This document shows positions 44,278 to 52,840 of a stretch of 64,000 nucleotides of DNA, piece by piece. Made by a program: the position numbers and the translations under genes. Source of the DNA: Solibacillus sp. FSL W7-1436 (GTDB lineage Bacteria > Bacillota > Bacilli > Bacillales_A > Planococcaceae); the NCBI RefSeq assembly GCF_038007305.1, contig NZ_JBBOWV010000001.1, positions 1,664,501-1,728,500 on the forward strand, in the 5' to 3' direction. Numbering within the stretch: the first letter of the stretch is position 1; every line of letters starts with the position of its first letter. The notes beneath the pieces are model-generated. The model worked only from the letters and a program-made list of their open reading frames with translations. It was not told the origin of the DNA and made no database searches.

Positions 44278-44928
44278 ATGAATTATTTTGAAAGAGCATT
44301 AGACAATGCCTTATCGATTAGAATCGCCAATAACTTGCTCGAACAAGTATTGAATGGTGAGTTAAGACCAGGAGATCAAGTCGTGGAATCGATATATGCA
44401 GAACAGTATGAAACGAGCCGTTCTCCTGTAAGAGAAGCAATTTATTTATTAGCGACAGAAGGAATCATTGAGCGTGTACCACGAAAAGGGGCATTCATTA
44501 AAGGCTACACATTGGATGATATGAAAGATTTACTGGATGTGCGAAATCATTTGGAAATGCTGGCAGCCGAACGTATAGAAAATCCTAGTAAAGAAAAAGG
44601 CACACTGAAAGAAATGAAAGCCGTCTTGGCTAAGATGACGAAAACGAAAAGCTATACAGAATATACGCACTTAAATTATCAGTTTCATTTTCTCATATTT
44701 AAATTAAGTAATAGTCCGGTGCTAAATGATATGTACAGTAAAATCGCACTGCCATTACTTCGAATTCAAGTGATCCATTTTTCCAATAACGAAATTATCG
44801 AAAAGTCGATTATTGAGCATACAAGTATTTACGAATGCTTAAAGAATGATGACTTGGAACAACTGAAATCAATTTTAAGAAAGCATACAGAAGATGTAAT
44901 TTTCAGTGTCCGGAATAAGCAGTTATAA
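44278..44928 (+). CDS. GntR/FadR-family malonate regulator
   Basis: A 216-residue GntR-type regulator: N-terminal winged helix (LEQVLNGELRPGDQVVESIYAEQYETSRSPVREAIYLLATEGII, in part) and a C-terminal FCD ligand domain (about 80-216) with Asp, His and His metal-ligand positions such as DVRNHLE and the H in IEHTSIYECL. The ATG at 44278 follows AAGGAG; the frame opens 14 codons earlier within the operator. It stands between madLM and mdcH and is the obvious malonate-sensing repressor of both. Comparable to MdcY. Confidence 0.9.
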   Translation: MNYFERALDNALSIRIANNLLEQVLNGELRPGDQVVESIYAEQYETSRSPVREAIYLLATEGIIERVPRKGAFIKGYTLDDMKDLLDVRNHLEMLAAERIENPSKEKGTLKEMKAVLAKMTKTKSYTEYTHLNYQFHFLIFKLSNSPVLNDMYSKIALPLLRIQVIHFSNNEIIEKSIIEHTSIYECLKNDDLEQLKSILRKHTEDVIFSVRNKQL

Positions 44929-44951
44929 AGCAAAGGGAGGGGAAGTTAACG

Positions 44952-45878
44952 ATGAAACAGGCATGGCTTTTTCCAGGGCAAGGTTCACAATATGGCGGTT
45001 TTTTAGAGTCGCTTCCTACGCACCCTACTATACAAGAAACTTTGGACGAAGCTTCGGAGGTTCTAAAAAAAGATATTAAGCTGCTTGCAACAGCTGAAAA
45101 ATTGAAAAGTACAAAAAATGTCCAGATTACAATGCTGGCAGCCGGAGTTGCAACTGCACGTGCCTTTCTTAATGAAGGTGCAAAACCGGACTATTTGGCA
45201 GGTCATTCGGTAGGTGCATTTGCCGCCGCGGTGACAAGCGAGGTATTAACATTTGAAGATGCCCTTCATTTAGTTTCACTTCGTGGGGAACTGATGGAAT
45301 CTTTACAGGATGAAGCGTATGGAATGGCGGTTGTTGTAGGATTACCTGAATCAGTTCTTTTAGATATAACACAGAAATTCCATACGAATGAAAAGCCGGT
45401 CTATGTATCGAATCGTAATGCACCGCAGCAGTTGACTCTATCGGGTCATAAGGAAGCAATGCAAAATGTACTGGACTACGTGGCAGGAAAAGGGGCAAGT
45501 TCAGCAAAAATGCTGAATGTTTCTACACCATCCCATTGTCCATTGTTTTTACCGGTTCAGGATCGATTGGCAAAAGAGATGGAGAGCATAACGCTCCAAC
45601 GTCCGAAATTCCCGTTGATTTCAAACCGAAATGCACGGGTACTTCGCCAGCCTTCCCGTATTGTTCAGGATTTGGCTGAAAGTATTGCTTTACCTGTCAG
45701 ATGGCATGATGCAACTTCGATTTTATTTGAAAATGGTGTTCGTCAATTTATTGAGATGTCGCCAGGGGATGTGTTAAAAAAACTTGCTAAAAATGCGTTC
45801 CCAGAGGCGGATAGCTATAGTGTGGAAAAGAACGGATTTAATGATTGTCTATATTTAGCAAAAAATGAAGGGGTGTAA
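44952..45878 (+). CDS. mdcH: Malonate decarboxylase acyltransferase MdcH
   Basis: A 308-residue malonyl-CoA:ACP transacylase of the MdcH type. LFPGQGSQYGG at the N terminus, active-site Ser in AGHSVGAFAAAV (near 87) and the catalytic His in STPSHCPLF (near 197). It charges the special acyl carrier protein MdcC with malonate to start the decarboxylase cycle. AAAGGGAGGGG precedes the ATG. First enzyme gene of the rightward mdc operon. Confidence 0.94.
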   Translation: MKQAWLFPGQGSQYGGFLESLPTHPTIQETLDEASEVLKKDIKLLATAEKLKSTKNVQITMLAAGVATARAFLNEGAKPDYLAGHSVGAFAAAVTSEVLTFEDALHLVSLRGELMESLQDEAYGMAVVVGLPESVLLDITQKFHTNEKPVYVSNRNAPQQLTLSGHKEAMQNVLDYVAGKGASSAKMLNVSTPSHCPLFLPVQDRLAKEMESITLQRPKFPLISNRNARVLRQPSRIVQDLAESIALPVRWHDATSILFENGVRQFIEMSPGDVLKKLAKNAFPEADSYSVEKNGFNDCLYLAKNEGV

Positions 45879-45880
45879 AT

Positions 45881-47530
45881 ATGGTAATAATTCAACAGCA
45901 GCGTTCTTGGTCAACAAGATTGGAAGGAAAGAAAAAGAGATTGGCGGAAGTGGAACATCTAGTAAATGGTGTAACAATTCCTACAGAGAAAATTGTAGAT
46001 GTACTTGAATTGCTTATTAAACCGGGGGATCGGGTTGTTCTTGAAGGGAACAATCAGAAGCAGGCTTCATTTTTATCTCAAGCTCTTGTAAAGGTAGATC
46101 CAGAGCGTGTACATGATTTACATATGATTATGTCCAGTGTATCGCGTCCGGAACATTTAGATATTTTTGAAGAAGGTATCGCTAAGAAGATTGACTTAAG
46201 TTTTGCTGGACCTCAAAGTTTACGAATCGCACAGATGATTGAAGACGGCCGATTAATTTTAGGGGACCTGCACACATATGTTGAGCTTTATGGAAGATTG
46301 TTTATCGATTTAATTCCGAATGTTGCATTAGTTGCAGCTGATAAAGCAGACCGCTTCGGGAACTTATATACAGGGCCAAACACGGAAGAAACACCAACAA
46401 TTGTAGAAGCAGCAGCCTTCCGTGATGGTATTGTCATCGCTCAGGTAAATGAAATTGTGGATGAACTGCCGCGTGTTGATATACCGGGTTCTTGGGTCGA
46501 TTTCATCGTTGAAGCAGATGAACCGTATGAGCTTGAGCCATTATTTACACGTGATCCACGCCATATTACAGATATTCAGATTTTACAGGCGATGATGTGT
46601 ATTCGCGGTATTTATGAAAAACACGGCGTTCAATCTTTAAACCATGGGATTGGTTTTAATACGGCTGCAATCGAGCTGCTATTACCTTCATATGGTGAGC
46701 AATTAGGGTTGAAAGGTAAAATATGCAAAAACTGGGTTCTTAATCCGCACCCGACACTAATTCCTGCGATCGAAACAGGATGGGTAGAAAGTGTTCACTG
46801 TTTCGGCGGTGAATTAGGAATGGAAAAATACGTGCAGGCACGTCGCGATATTTTCTTCACAGGTAAAGATGGCAGTCTGCGTTCAAATCGTACGTTGGCA
46901 CAGCTTGCAGGTCAGTATGCGGTTGACTTATTTATCGGATCGACATTGCAAATGGATGCATACGGCAATTCATCGACGGTAACAAAAGGGCGCGTTGCAG
47001 GTTATGGTGGTGCACCGAATATGGGGCATGATCCGGGCGGACGCCGTCACTCAACGGAAGCTTGGTATAACATGATGACAAGTCAGGATGAACTGGCACG
47101 CGGGAAAAAGCTTGTTGTGCAAGTAGCCGAAACTTTCCAGGATGCCAACACACCGGTCTTTGTTGAACGTTTGGACGCAATTGATGTAAAGAAACAGGCG
47201 AATTTGGCAGTAGCACCGGTCATGATTTATGCGGAAGATGTTACACATGTTGTGACAGAAGAAGGGATTGCCTACCTGTATAAAACAGATAGTCCGGCAG
47301 AGCGAAGAGAAATGATTGCTTCGATTGCAGGGGTGACACCGTTAGGGATGGAAAATGATGTGAAGCGCACAAAGTCTCTTCGCGAGCGCGGTTTAGTGGC
47401 TATGCCGGAAGACTTGAATATTTTACGCGGTGAAGCGAATCGTTCACTATTGGCAGCGAAAAATATTGATGAACTTGTTCAATGGTCTGGTGGATTATAT
47501 GAGCCACCAACGAAATTCAAAAGTTGGTAA
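45881..47530 (+). CDS. mdcA: Malonate decarboxylase alpha subunit MdcA
   Basis: A 549-residue acetyl-S-ACP:malonate ACP transferase. It exchanges acetyl for malonyl on the MdcC thiol. Blocks conserved in the MdcA/CitF-like CoA transferase fold are LNHGIGFNTAAIELLLPSYGEQLGLKGK and GGAPNMGHDPGGRRHSTEAW (in part). It begins two bases after mdcH. Length agrees with the family (about 550). Confidence 0.95.
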   Translation: MVIIQQQRSWSTRLEGKKKRLAEVEHLVNGVTIPTEKIVDVLELLIKPGDRVVLEGNNQKQASFLSQALVKVDPERVHDLHMIMSSVSRPEHLDIFEEGIAKKIDLSFAGPQSLRIAQMIEDGRLILGDLHTYVELYGRLFIDLIPNVALVAADKADRFGNLYTGPNTEETPTIVEAAAFRDGIVIAQVNEIVDELPRVDIPGSWVDFIVEADEPYELEPLFTRDPRHITDIQILQAMMCIRGIYEKHGVQSLNHGIGFNTAAIELLLPSYGEQLGLKGKICKNWVLNPHPTLIPAIETGWVESVHCFGGELGMEKYVQARRDIFFTGKDGSLRSNRTLAQLAGQYAVDLFIGSTLQMDAYGNSSTVTKGRVAGYGGAPNMGHDPGGRRHSTEAWYNMMTSQDELARGKKLVVQVAETFQDANTPVFVERLDAIDVKKQANLAVAPVMIYAEDVTHVVTEEGIAYLYKTDSPAERREMIASIAGVTPLGMENDVKRTKSLRERGLVAMPEDLNILRGEANRSLLAAKNIDELVQWSGGLYEPPTKFKSW

Positions 47531-47542
47531 GGAGCTGAAAGG

Positions 47543-48412
47543 ATGAAACAGCATGTAATTTGTAAACGGATTGCCGATGAGGCTGTAGCAGCATTAATCG
47601 AAGAAGTTCAATTAACACCAAAGCCGGGGTTAGTAGATACAGACAATAATGGTGCACATCATGATTTATCTTTAACTAAAATGCAGGATTCAGCACATTC
47701 ATTGCACAATACGTTTTATCAAATGGCAATGCTGAGTTTCAACCGACAGCCAACAGTAGAAATTAGGGAACAATTTGGCGCAATAGGACGGAATGGTGAA
47801 AAGGAAATGTTTGCGGTTACTGAAAATAGTAATACGCATAAAGGGGCAATCTGGTCGATTGGTTTACTTTGTTCCGCAATTGCAAGAAGACAGGGCAAGG
47901 TACTCTTTCCGCAAGTATTTAACGATGCTGCAGAACTGGCCAATCTTCCGGACCAATATATTCCGAAATCCAAAACGAACGGGATCAAAGTAAAAGAGAA
48001 TTATGGGATTCCGGGTGCCAGAGAAGAAGCCCAGCAGGCGTTTCCCCATATTCAAAAGTATAGTTTGCCGGCATTTTTACAGGCGGCTCAGAAGATGTCG
48101 CTAAGAGATGCGAAACTTACTACATTACTAGTATTGATCGCAAATTTAAATGATACTTGTCTACTTCATCGAGGCGGTCTTGAAGGGTTGGAGTTTGCGA
48201 AGCAGGAAGCGAATAAACTGCTCACAAACTTTTCAATCTCTAATATGAAGAAACTGGATGAATTATATATTAAGCATTGGTTATCGCCAGGGGGTTCGGC
48301 TGATTTATTGGCGGCCACATTATTCGTAATTAATATGTCAGATAAACTGAAAAGGGGTGCACAGCATGGAAAAGTTGAATTACACATTTCAGGCAAATCG
48401 TCCGGTTACTAA
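47543..48412 (+). CDS. mdcB: Triphosphoribosyl-dephospho-CoA synthase MdcB
   Basis: A 289-residue CitG/MdcB protein that makes 2'-(5''-triphosphoribosyl)-3'-dephospho-CoA, the precursor of the MdcC prosthetic group, from ATP and dephospho-CoA. Signature blocks: LTPKPGLVDTDNNGAHHDL (about 23-41), NTHKGAIWSIGLLC (about 97-110) and LLHRGGLEGLEFAK. Its end overlaps the mdcC start by 47 bases. Confidence 0.94.
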   Translation: MKQHVICKRIADEAVAALIEEVQLTPKPGLVDTDNNGAHHDLSLTKMQDSAHSLHNTFYQMAMLSFNRQPTVEIREQFGAIGRNGEKEMFAVTENSNTHKGAIWSIGLLCSAIARRQGKVLFPQVFNDAAELANLPDQYIPKSKTNGIKVKENYGIPGAREEAQQAFPHIQKYSLPAFLQAAQKMSLRDAKLTTLLVLIANLNDTCLLHRGGLEGLEFAKQEANKLLTNFSISNMKKLDELYIKHWLSPGGSADLLAATLFVINMSDKLKRGAQHGKVELHISGKSSGY

Positions 48413-48662
48413 GCAGGCGCATATCGGGGTTGTTGGATCGGGGGATTTAGAAATACTGATCCAGCCAATTGAAGGCTCGGAAACAAAAGTAGAAGTTCGT
48501 ACAGGAATTACGGGATATGCTGAAACATGGCAAAAAGTAGTGGAGCGTTTTGTTTCTCAGCAGGATATATTGGCTTCAATAAAGATTAATGATTTCGGGG
48601 CAACACCAGGTGTCGTATCGATAAGACTTGCACAGGCAGCGGAGGTGGTTTTCGGTGAATAA
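48366..48662 (+). CDS. mdcC: Malonate decarboxylase acyl carrier protein MdcC
   Basis: A 98-residue delta subunit, which carries the phosphoribosyl-dephospho-CoA group on a Ser. The likely Ser is in the VVGSGDLEIL motif near residue 25, matching the G-S-G-D signature of this carrier. The ATG at 48366 follows AAAGGGGTG inside mdcB. The last eight bases overlap the GTG start of mdcDE. Confidence 0.92.
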   Translation: MEKLNYTFQANRPVTKQAHIGVVGSGDLEILIQPIEGSETKVEVRTGITGYAETWQKVVERFVSQQDILASIKINDFGATPGVVSIRLAQAAEVVFGE

Positions 48663-50343
48663 TTCTATTACATTACCAGTAAGTATAGTAGAAAGTAAGG
48701 CAAGAGAACGTGCACTTTTACTATTAGATGAAGGAACAGCACATGAAATATTAGGTCCATTTGACTTTTTTGAATCACCTCATCTGGAAGCGCAAAACAT
48801 CGTGCCGCAAAGTGATGACGGAATGATTATCATGCAAGGGACAATCCGTGGCCGTCGTTCATTAATCATTTCAATAGAAGGAAGTTTCCAAGGCGGAGGA
48901 ATCGGTGAAGTTTCCGGGGCGAAATTCGCGGGTGCTTTGGAGCGTGCGTATGCCTCATGTGAAGCAGGGGAGCTGATTTATCCGGTCATTATTTATGATA
49001 CAGGTGGTGTTCGTCTGCAAGAGGCGAACTACGGACTTCTTTCGATTGCTGAAATCAGTTCTGCAATTGTTGCTTTGAAGAAATATGTACCCGTAATCGG
49101 CATTATTCCAGGGAAAGTCGGTTCTTTCGGAGGAATGTCATTAACAGCAGGTCTTTGTTCTGCTTTAATCATGACCCGAGAAGGGCGACTTGGCATGAAT
49201 GGCCCTGAAGTAGTTCAGCAGGAAGCGGGCATCCAGGAGCTGAATGCAAAACAAAAGCCGTTTATCTGGAAAATGATTGGCGGATCAATGCGCTACAATT
49301 CAAAATTAGTAGATGCTGTCGTTGAAGATGATGTCGTAAACTACCTGGATACGCTGGAAGATTTATGGGCAAAAAACAGCTTCAAACAAAGAACAACAGA
49401 ATACGATACATTTTTAAATATGCTGAATCATTTGCAGTTTGAGGAAAAAATCAGCCCTGATGAAGCACAGGAAATTTTAAGCGACCGAGCTGAATTGCCA
49501 ACTGCTGAATCAACGGTTGCAGACGGAGAAAACTCAAGCAGAGGCCGTACATGGTTTAATGCATTTACAAATAATGCACCATCGATTTCGGAAATACCAT
49601 CAGTCTTAGTGGCTGATGCTGAATTAAATGGAGAAAAAGCGCGTTTTATCGCTGTCGTGCCAAACAGTGAAAGTAAATTTTACCGTGCACGAAACGGAGA
49701 GTTTGGTCTGCAGGAAGCATGGACTGTTGCGAAATATATTCGTCAGGCAATTGAAGAGGATAAAAATTCAGCTGATAAAAGGTTAATCGTTCCTATCGTC
49801 GATGTTCCGGGTCAGGCATTCGGATATCATGAAGAATTGTTCGGCATTTATTTAGCGTGTGCAGCAAGTGTTGAAGCGTATGCAGTTGCGCGTCAAAGCG
49901 GACATCCAATCGTTACATGTGTTGTAGGTAAAGCGATCTCAGGAGCGTTTTTAGCACACGGCATGCAGGGTAACCGTATTATTTCGCTTGATGACTCAGA
50001 AGTGCAAGTACATGTAATGTCCAAAAAGTCGGCAGCGCTTGTTACAATGCGTACTGTTGAAGAGCTGGATGAATTCGCAAAATCTGTTCCATCGATGGCG
50101 TATGATGTCCATTCATTCCAAACACTTGGTGCATTACATGAGTTGATCGACGGTATTGACGCAGACAAACCTTCTAAAGAACAAGCTCGTAAAGTTCTTC
50201 ATTCAATTGTAATGGCAAAAGAAGATATAATTCAGTCTGGAGATAGAACGTTAGCAAATCGAATTCAATCAAAAGTAGCGGTTGAAAATGGTCGTAAAGC
50301 ATCGATTGCTGTACGTGAAAATATTACACAGCAATGGAACTAA
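48655..50343 (+). CDS. mdcDE: Fused malonate decarboxylase beta-gamma subunit MdcDE
   Basis: A 562-residue protein that joins what are two proteins in the Klebsiella and Pseudomonas systems. Residues about 1-260 match MdcD (oxyanion-type crotonase/carboxyltransferase fold, with GGVRLQEANYGLLS and GKVGSFGGMSLTAG). Residues about 300-540 match MdcE (IVPIVDVPGQAFGYHEELFGIY, GKAISGAFLAHGMQGNRI, in part). A linker of about 40 residues lies between (SDRAELPTAEST). It decarboxylates malonyl-ACP to acetyl-ACP without biotin. The start is GTG after GGAGGTGG, overlapping mdcC. Confidence 0.93.
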   Translation: MNNSITLPVSIVESKARERALLLLDEGTAHEILGPFDFFESPHLEAQNIVPQSDDGMIIMQGTIRGRRSLIISIEGSFQGGGIGEVSGAKFAGALERAYASCEAGELIYPVIIYDTGGVRLQEANYGLLSIAEISSAIVALKKYVPVIGIIPGKVGSFGGMSLTAGLCSALIMTREGRLGMNGPEVVQQEAGIQELNAKQKPFIWKMIGGSMRYNSKLVDAVVEDDVVNYLDTLEDLWAKNSFKQRTTEYDTFLNMLNHLQFEEKISPDEAQEILSDRAELPTAESTVADGENSSRGRTWFNAFTNNAPSISEIPSVLVADAELNGEKARFIAVVPNSESKFYRARNGEFGLQEAWTVAKYIRQAIEEDKNSADKRLIVPIVDVPGQAFGYHEELFGIYLACAASVEAYAVARQSGHPIVTCVVGKAISGAFLAHGMQGNRIISLDDSEVQVHVMSKKSAALVTMRTVEELDEFAKSVPSMAYDVHSFQTLGALHELIDGIDADKPSKEQARKVLHSIVMAKEDIIQSGDRTLANRIQSKVAVENGRKASIAVRENITQQWN

Positions 50344-50936
50344 CTGTACATGATTTAGTGTATTTGAAGTCCAAGGATCAAATCGAGTACTTCGGTGATT
50401 ATCCTGGTTGGATGGATGAGGATGAAATGGCTCAAGGCATTGCTGTTGTGAGACGTATGAAAGTAGAGGACGGGAAAGTTGCGATAGGCTTTCGCGGGGA
50501 TAATCGGTCTAAACGATTTGCAGCGATTACAACGATATCTAATATTAGACGTGTAATTCGGCCGTTTGATGTTCTGGCAAAATCCTATCCGAAGACGCAT
50601 GTCCGATCACTTAATTATATTGAAAAGGTATTGGATGGTCTTAAATGGGGGATTGGCGGAAGTGTTGGTTTTTCGATGGGAACCGGAATCAATGTCTGCC
50701 ATGAAAACAGTGATATTGACATTATTATGTACTGTGAAAAGCTACAGGAGCTGGATCAGCTGAAGCCTATTCTTTCAAAGTTGAGAACTAGTGAACACCG
50801 TGTTGATGTCCAAGTGGAGATTTTAGGCGTTGGGGCCGTTGTTTTAGCTGACTACTTGGAACATGCTTCATTTATCGTAAGAACGAGTACGGGACCGATT
50901 CTGCTTGAAAAAGAATCATTAGTTTATAAAGGGTAG
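50334..50936 (+). CDS. mdcG: Phosphoribosyl-dephospho-CoA transferase MdcG
   Basis: A 200-residue nucleotidyltransferase that attaches the prosthetic group to MdcC. The pol-beta-type site is seen as GGSVGFSMGTG (near 110) and NSDIDIIMY (near 123), giving the DxD pair, with VDVQVE as a third acidic strand. The ATG overlaps the end of mdcDE by ten bases. Last gene of the operon. Confidence 0.92.
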   Translation: MELTVHDLVYLKSKDQIEYFGDYPGWMDEDEMAQGIAVVRRMKVEDGKVAIGFRGDNRSKRFAAITTISNIRRVIRPFDVLAKSYPKTHVRSLNYIEKVLDGLKWGIGGSVGFSMGTGINVCHENSDIDIIMYCEKLQELDQLKPILSKLRTSEHRVDVQVEILGVGAVVLADYLEHASFIVRTSTGPILLEKESLVYKG

Positions 50937-50942
50937 CCTGAT

Positions 50943-50983
50943 TTCCCATTGAATAACAATCGGTTATTCAATGGGAATTTTTG
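50943..50983 (+). terminator. Terminator of the mdc operon
   Basis: TTCCCATTGAATAAC and its exact complement form a 15-bp stem with a five-base loop, followed by TTTTT. Confidence 0.93.
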
Positions 50984-51002
50984 ATTTTTAAATTTTATGT
51001 AC

Positions 51003-51037
51003 AAAAAAACACTTCCACCATTTCAGTGAAAGTGTTT
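51003..51037 (-). terminator. Leftward terminator of the 48-codon gene
   Basis: On the minus strand AAACACTTTCAC pairs with GTGGAAGTGTTT (one G-U pair), followed by TTTTG. The stop codon of the small leftward frame lies within this hairpin. Confidence 0.8.
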
Positions 51038-51169
51038 GTACATTGCTGCTATGTAAGCAGCCACATTGCCGTAGTTATTATAGAAAGTTTTAAACCACCA
51101 CTCCTCAAAGTGGGTGTTCGCAAATGCTATCCTGTCTATCCTGAAGTCAAAAGAGTCCAGGCACGCCAT
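51023..51169 (-). CDS. Small protein of 48 residues (possibly a gene remnant)
   Basis: A leftward frame starting at an ATG and ending in an intrinsic terminator. It encodes MACLDSFDFRIDRIAFANTH, then FEEWWFKTFYNNYGNV, then AAYIAAMYKHFH: aromatic-rich, amphipathic, and not of random composition. The frame continues 15 codons upstream to a stop without another ATG, and the ribosome binding site (GTTGGA) is weak. So it is either a real small protein or the C-terminal remnant of a longer one. No family is recognised. Confidence 0.45.
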   Translation of the reverse strand: MACLDSFDFRIDRIAFANTHFEEWWFKTFYNNYGNVAAYIAAMYKHFH

Positions 51170-51403
51170 TCCAACATCGATGTAAAACTCCCTGTATAAG
51201 TATAAAGGTTAAAACTTAATATTCGTACGTACAACGTAGCCTTATTGTTATCTTATAGTAAGTTAAATCGGAATGCAATAAAGTATGTTTTAAAAAAAAA
51301 GTCAAATGATATGGATGGATTTATTAAAGTTTTTAAAGGATAAAAAGGTGGATATATTTCCAAAATAAAAAAGCCTTCCTTATAAATCGGAAGCCTTCTG
51401 TTA

Positions 51404-52048
51404 TTATTCGCTATGCTGTTGTAAAATGTTTTCCGTTAAAAGTGCAATATCGATGACCGTCTTTTCCATGACAACATCTGATAAAATCTCATTTCGGAAA
51501 TAGTCAACAGATACCGGTAAATCAATCAGCAGCAACTTGCTTAGTGCTGATTCATACATATGAACAAACTCTTTGTCCGTATTTCCGCGCTTCAGTTCTG
51601 CAAATGACTCGTAAAACTGATCCAGCTTGTCTGCAAACTCGAGCAGTCGTCCTTCAATTGTCTTGTCTTTGCCTTCTTTCATCCGGTCAAAAAACACATC
51701 CTGAAGATCCAGTGGAATTTCTTCCCGGATAAATTTCTCCATCATTTTCTCTTCGACATGCGAAAGCATTTGCTTAAGTTCGACGCTTGCATGTTTGACA
51801 GGTGTTTTAATATCCCCGATAAACACTTCGGCAAAGTCATGATTAATCGTTTTTTCGTATAGTGATTTCCAGTCAATTTGACTGCCTGCACGTTCTTCCA
51901 ATGTTGCAAAGAACATCGCATACTGGGAAACCTTCCATGAGTGTGCTGCCACATTATGTTCTTCGAATTTAAAGCGACCCGGACAGCGGATGATTCGCTC
52001 TAAATCATTTAAACTTGTAAAAAATGTATGGATACCTATAATAATCAC
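51404..52048 (-). CDS. yfbR: YfbR-like HD-domain 5'-deoxynucleotidase
   Basis: About 212 residues of a YfbR-type HD phosphohydrolase that removes the 5' phosphate from deoxynucleoside monophosphates. Metal-binding residues: EHNVAAHSW (H), NHDFAEVFIGD (HD) and a later Asp near the tail of the HD core. GDIKTPVK is a family block. The start is uncertain: the only standard codon is a GTG at 52048 that overlaps the AAAAGGAG ribosome binding site by one base. The homologous N terminus (GIHTFFTSLNDLERI) suggests initiation at an in-frame ATT (52042) or ATA (52039), 5 and 8 bases after the site. Confidence 0.85.
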   Translation of the reverse strand: MIIIGIHTFFTSLNDLERIIRCPGRFKFEEHNVAAHSWKVSQYAMFFATLEERAGSQIDWKSLYEKTINHDFAEVFIGDIKTPVKHASVELKQMLSHVEEKMMEKFIREEIPLDLQDVFFDRMKEGKDKTIEGRLLEFADKLDQFYESFAELKRGNTDKEFVHMYESALSKLLLIDLPVSVDYFRNEILSDVVMEKTVIDIALLTENILQQHSE

Positions 52049-52347
52049 TCCTTTTCATCACCAGTGTACTATTAGTTATACCCGAAAAGTGATTTTTTAA
52101 AAGTGTTTAACCGAAATTTAACGGAGCATTTACATTAGAACTCATGATTCTAATAAAATGAAAAATCTTCAAAAAAATTGTTCTATGTCTAATAAAAATT
52201 GGATTATCTACTATAGTATGCAGAATTTCTGGAATTTCTACTCGCCTTTCAAATTTGTGCTTCCGAAATGCCAGTAACAGGCACAGAATTTCTGAAAATA
52301 GAAGGACGCTCACCATTTTAAGTGAGCGTCCTTTCTGCTTTTTAATT
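52049..52347. other. Gap between yfbR and yjfB
   Basis: Holds one forward (near 52128) and two reverse copies (52149 and 52188) of the TTAGAA-like core, as a degenerate echo of the large arrays, and the terminator hairpin at 52301-52332. No gene seen. Confidence 0.35.
52301..52332 (-). terminator. Terminator downstream of yjfB
   Basis: AAGGACGCTCAC and its exact complement form a 12-bp stem with an 8-base loop, 16 bases after the leftward yjfB stop. The T-run is interrupted. Confidence 0.75.
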
Positions 52348-52536
52348 CTAAACCTGGACGTCAATCATTTGTCCTTTATAAGGGTGGGATGCTGGTGTTG
52401 CTTGTGGTTGAGGCATTGCTTCAATCATTTGGACAGCAGTTGCCGCACCGGTATTCATGGCCTTGTCTAAAATACTCATCTGCACAGTTTGCTGCAGTGA
52501 TGCCAGTTGAGCTGACATGATGGTGTTTAATTCCAA
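52348..52536 (-). CDS. yjfB: YjfB-family putative motility protein
   Basis: A 62-residue protein matching the short YjfB family: MELNTIMSAQLASLQQTVQMSILDKAMNTGA in pieces, followed by a Pro/Gln-rich linker and the terminal QMIDVQV. Family members are tied to motility operons in Bacillales by annotation only; the function is not known. GGAGGGATT precedes the start. It stands alone here. Confidence 0.85.
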   Translation of the reverse strand: MELNTIMSAQLASLQQTVQMSILDKAMNTGAATAVQMIEAMPQPQATPASHPYKGQMIDVQV

Positions 52537-52840
52537 AGTAATCCCTCCTCTTCATCTATATCGTCAAAATTGAAAGAAAGATTAAAGAAACAGGGCGATT
52601 TGTAATAAGTCTGAAAATGGATTTCCATTTATTATTCGCTCTTTTCCCGTCCCCTCGCAAAAAAATGGTAAATCTATGTATAAATCGTTTCAAATTTAGT
52701 AATAATTATCCAAAAGCTCTGCAATGTGCTTGTAATGGAGGGTTCATATCCACGTCACTGTGTTGCAATGTATTTGCTGTAAGGTTAGAGCAGAGTCAAA
52801 GTAACATAAATTTATTTGGAAAATATGGAGGGACAGAAAT
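52537..52840. other. Upstream region of the LysM-3D gene
   Basis: About 300 bases without a gene. I looked for a cyclic di-AMP riboswitch (frequent before such wall genes) and for WalR boxes and found neither. Nothing else stands out. Confidence 0.4.

Noticed and set aside
50985-51240. 6S RNA, SRP RNA or a riboswitch on the minus strand
   Set aside because: Several hairpins suggested a structured RNA, but a coherent 48-codon frame explains the region better and no known RNA signature was recognised.
52537-52840. Cyclic di-AMP riboswitch upstream of the LysM-3D gene
   Set aside because: The conserved core sequences of that riboswitch were not found.
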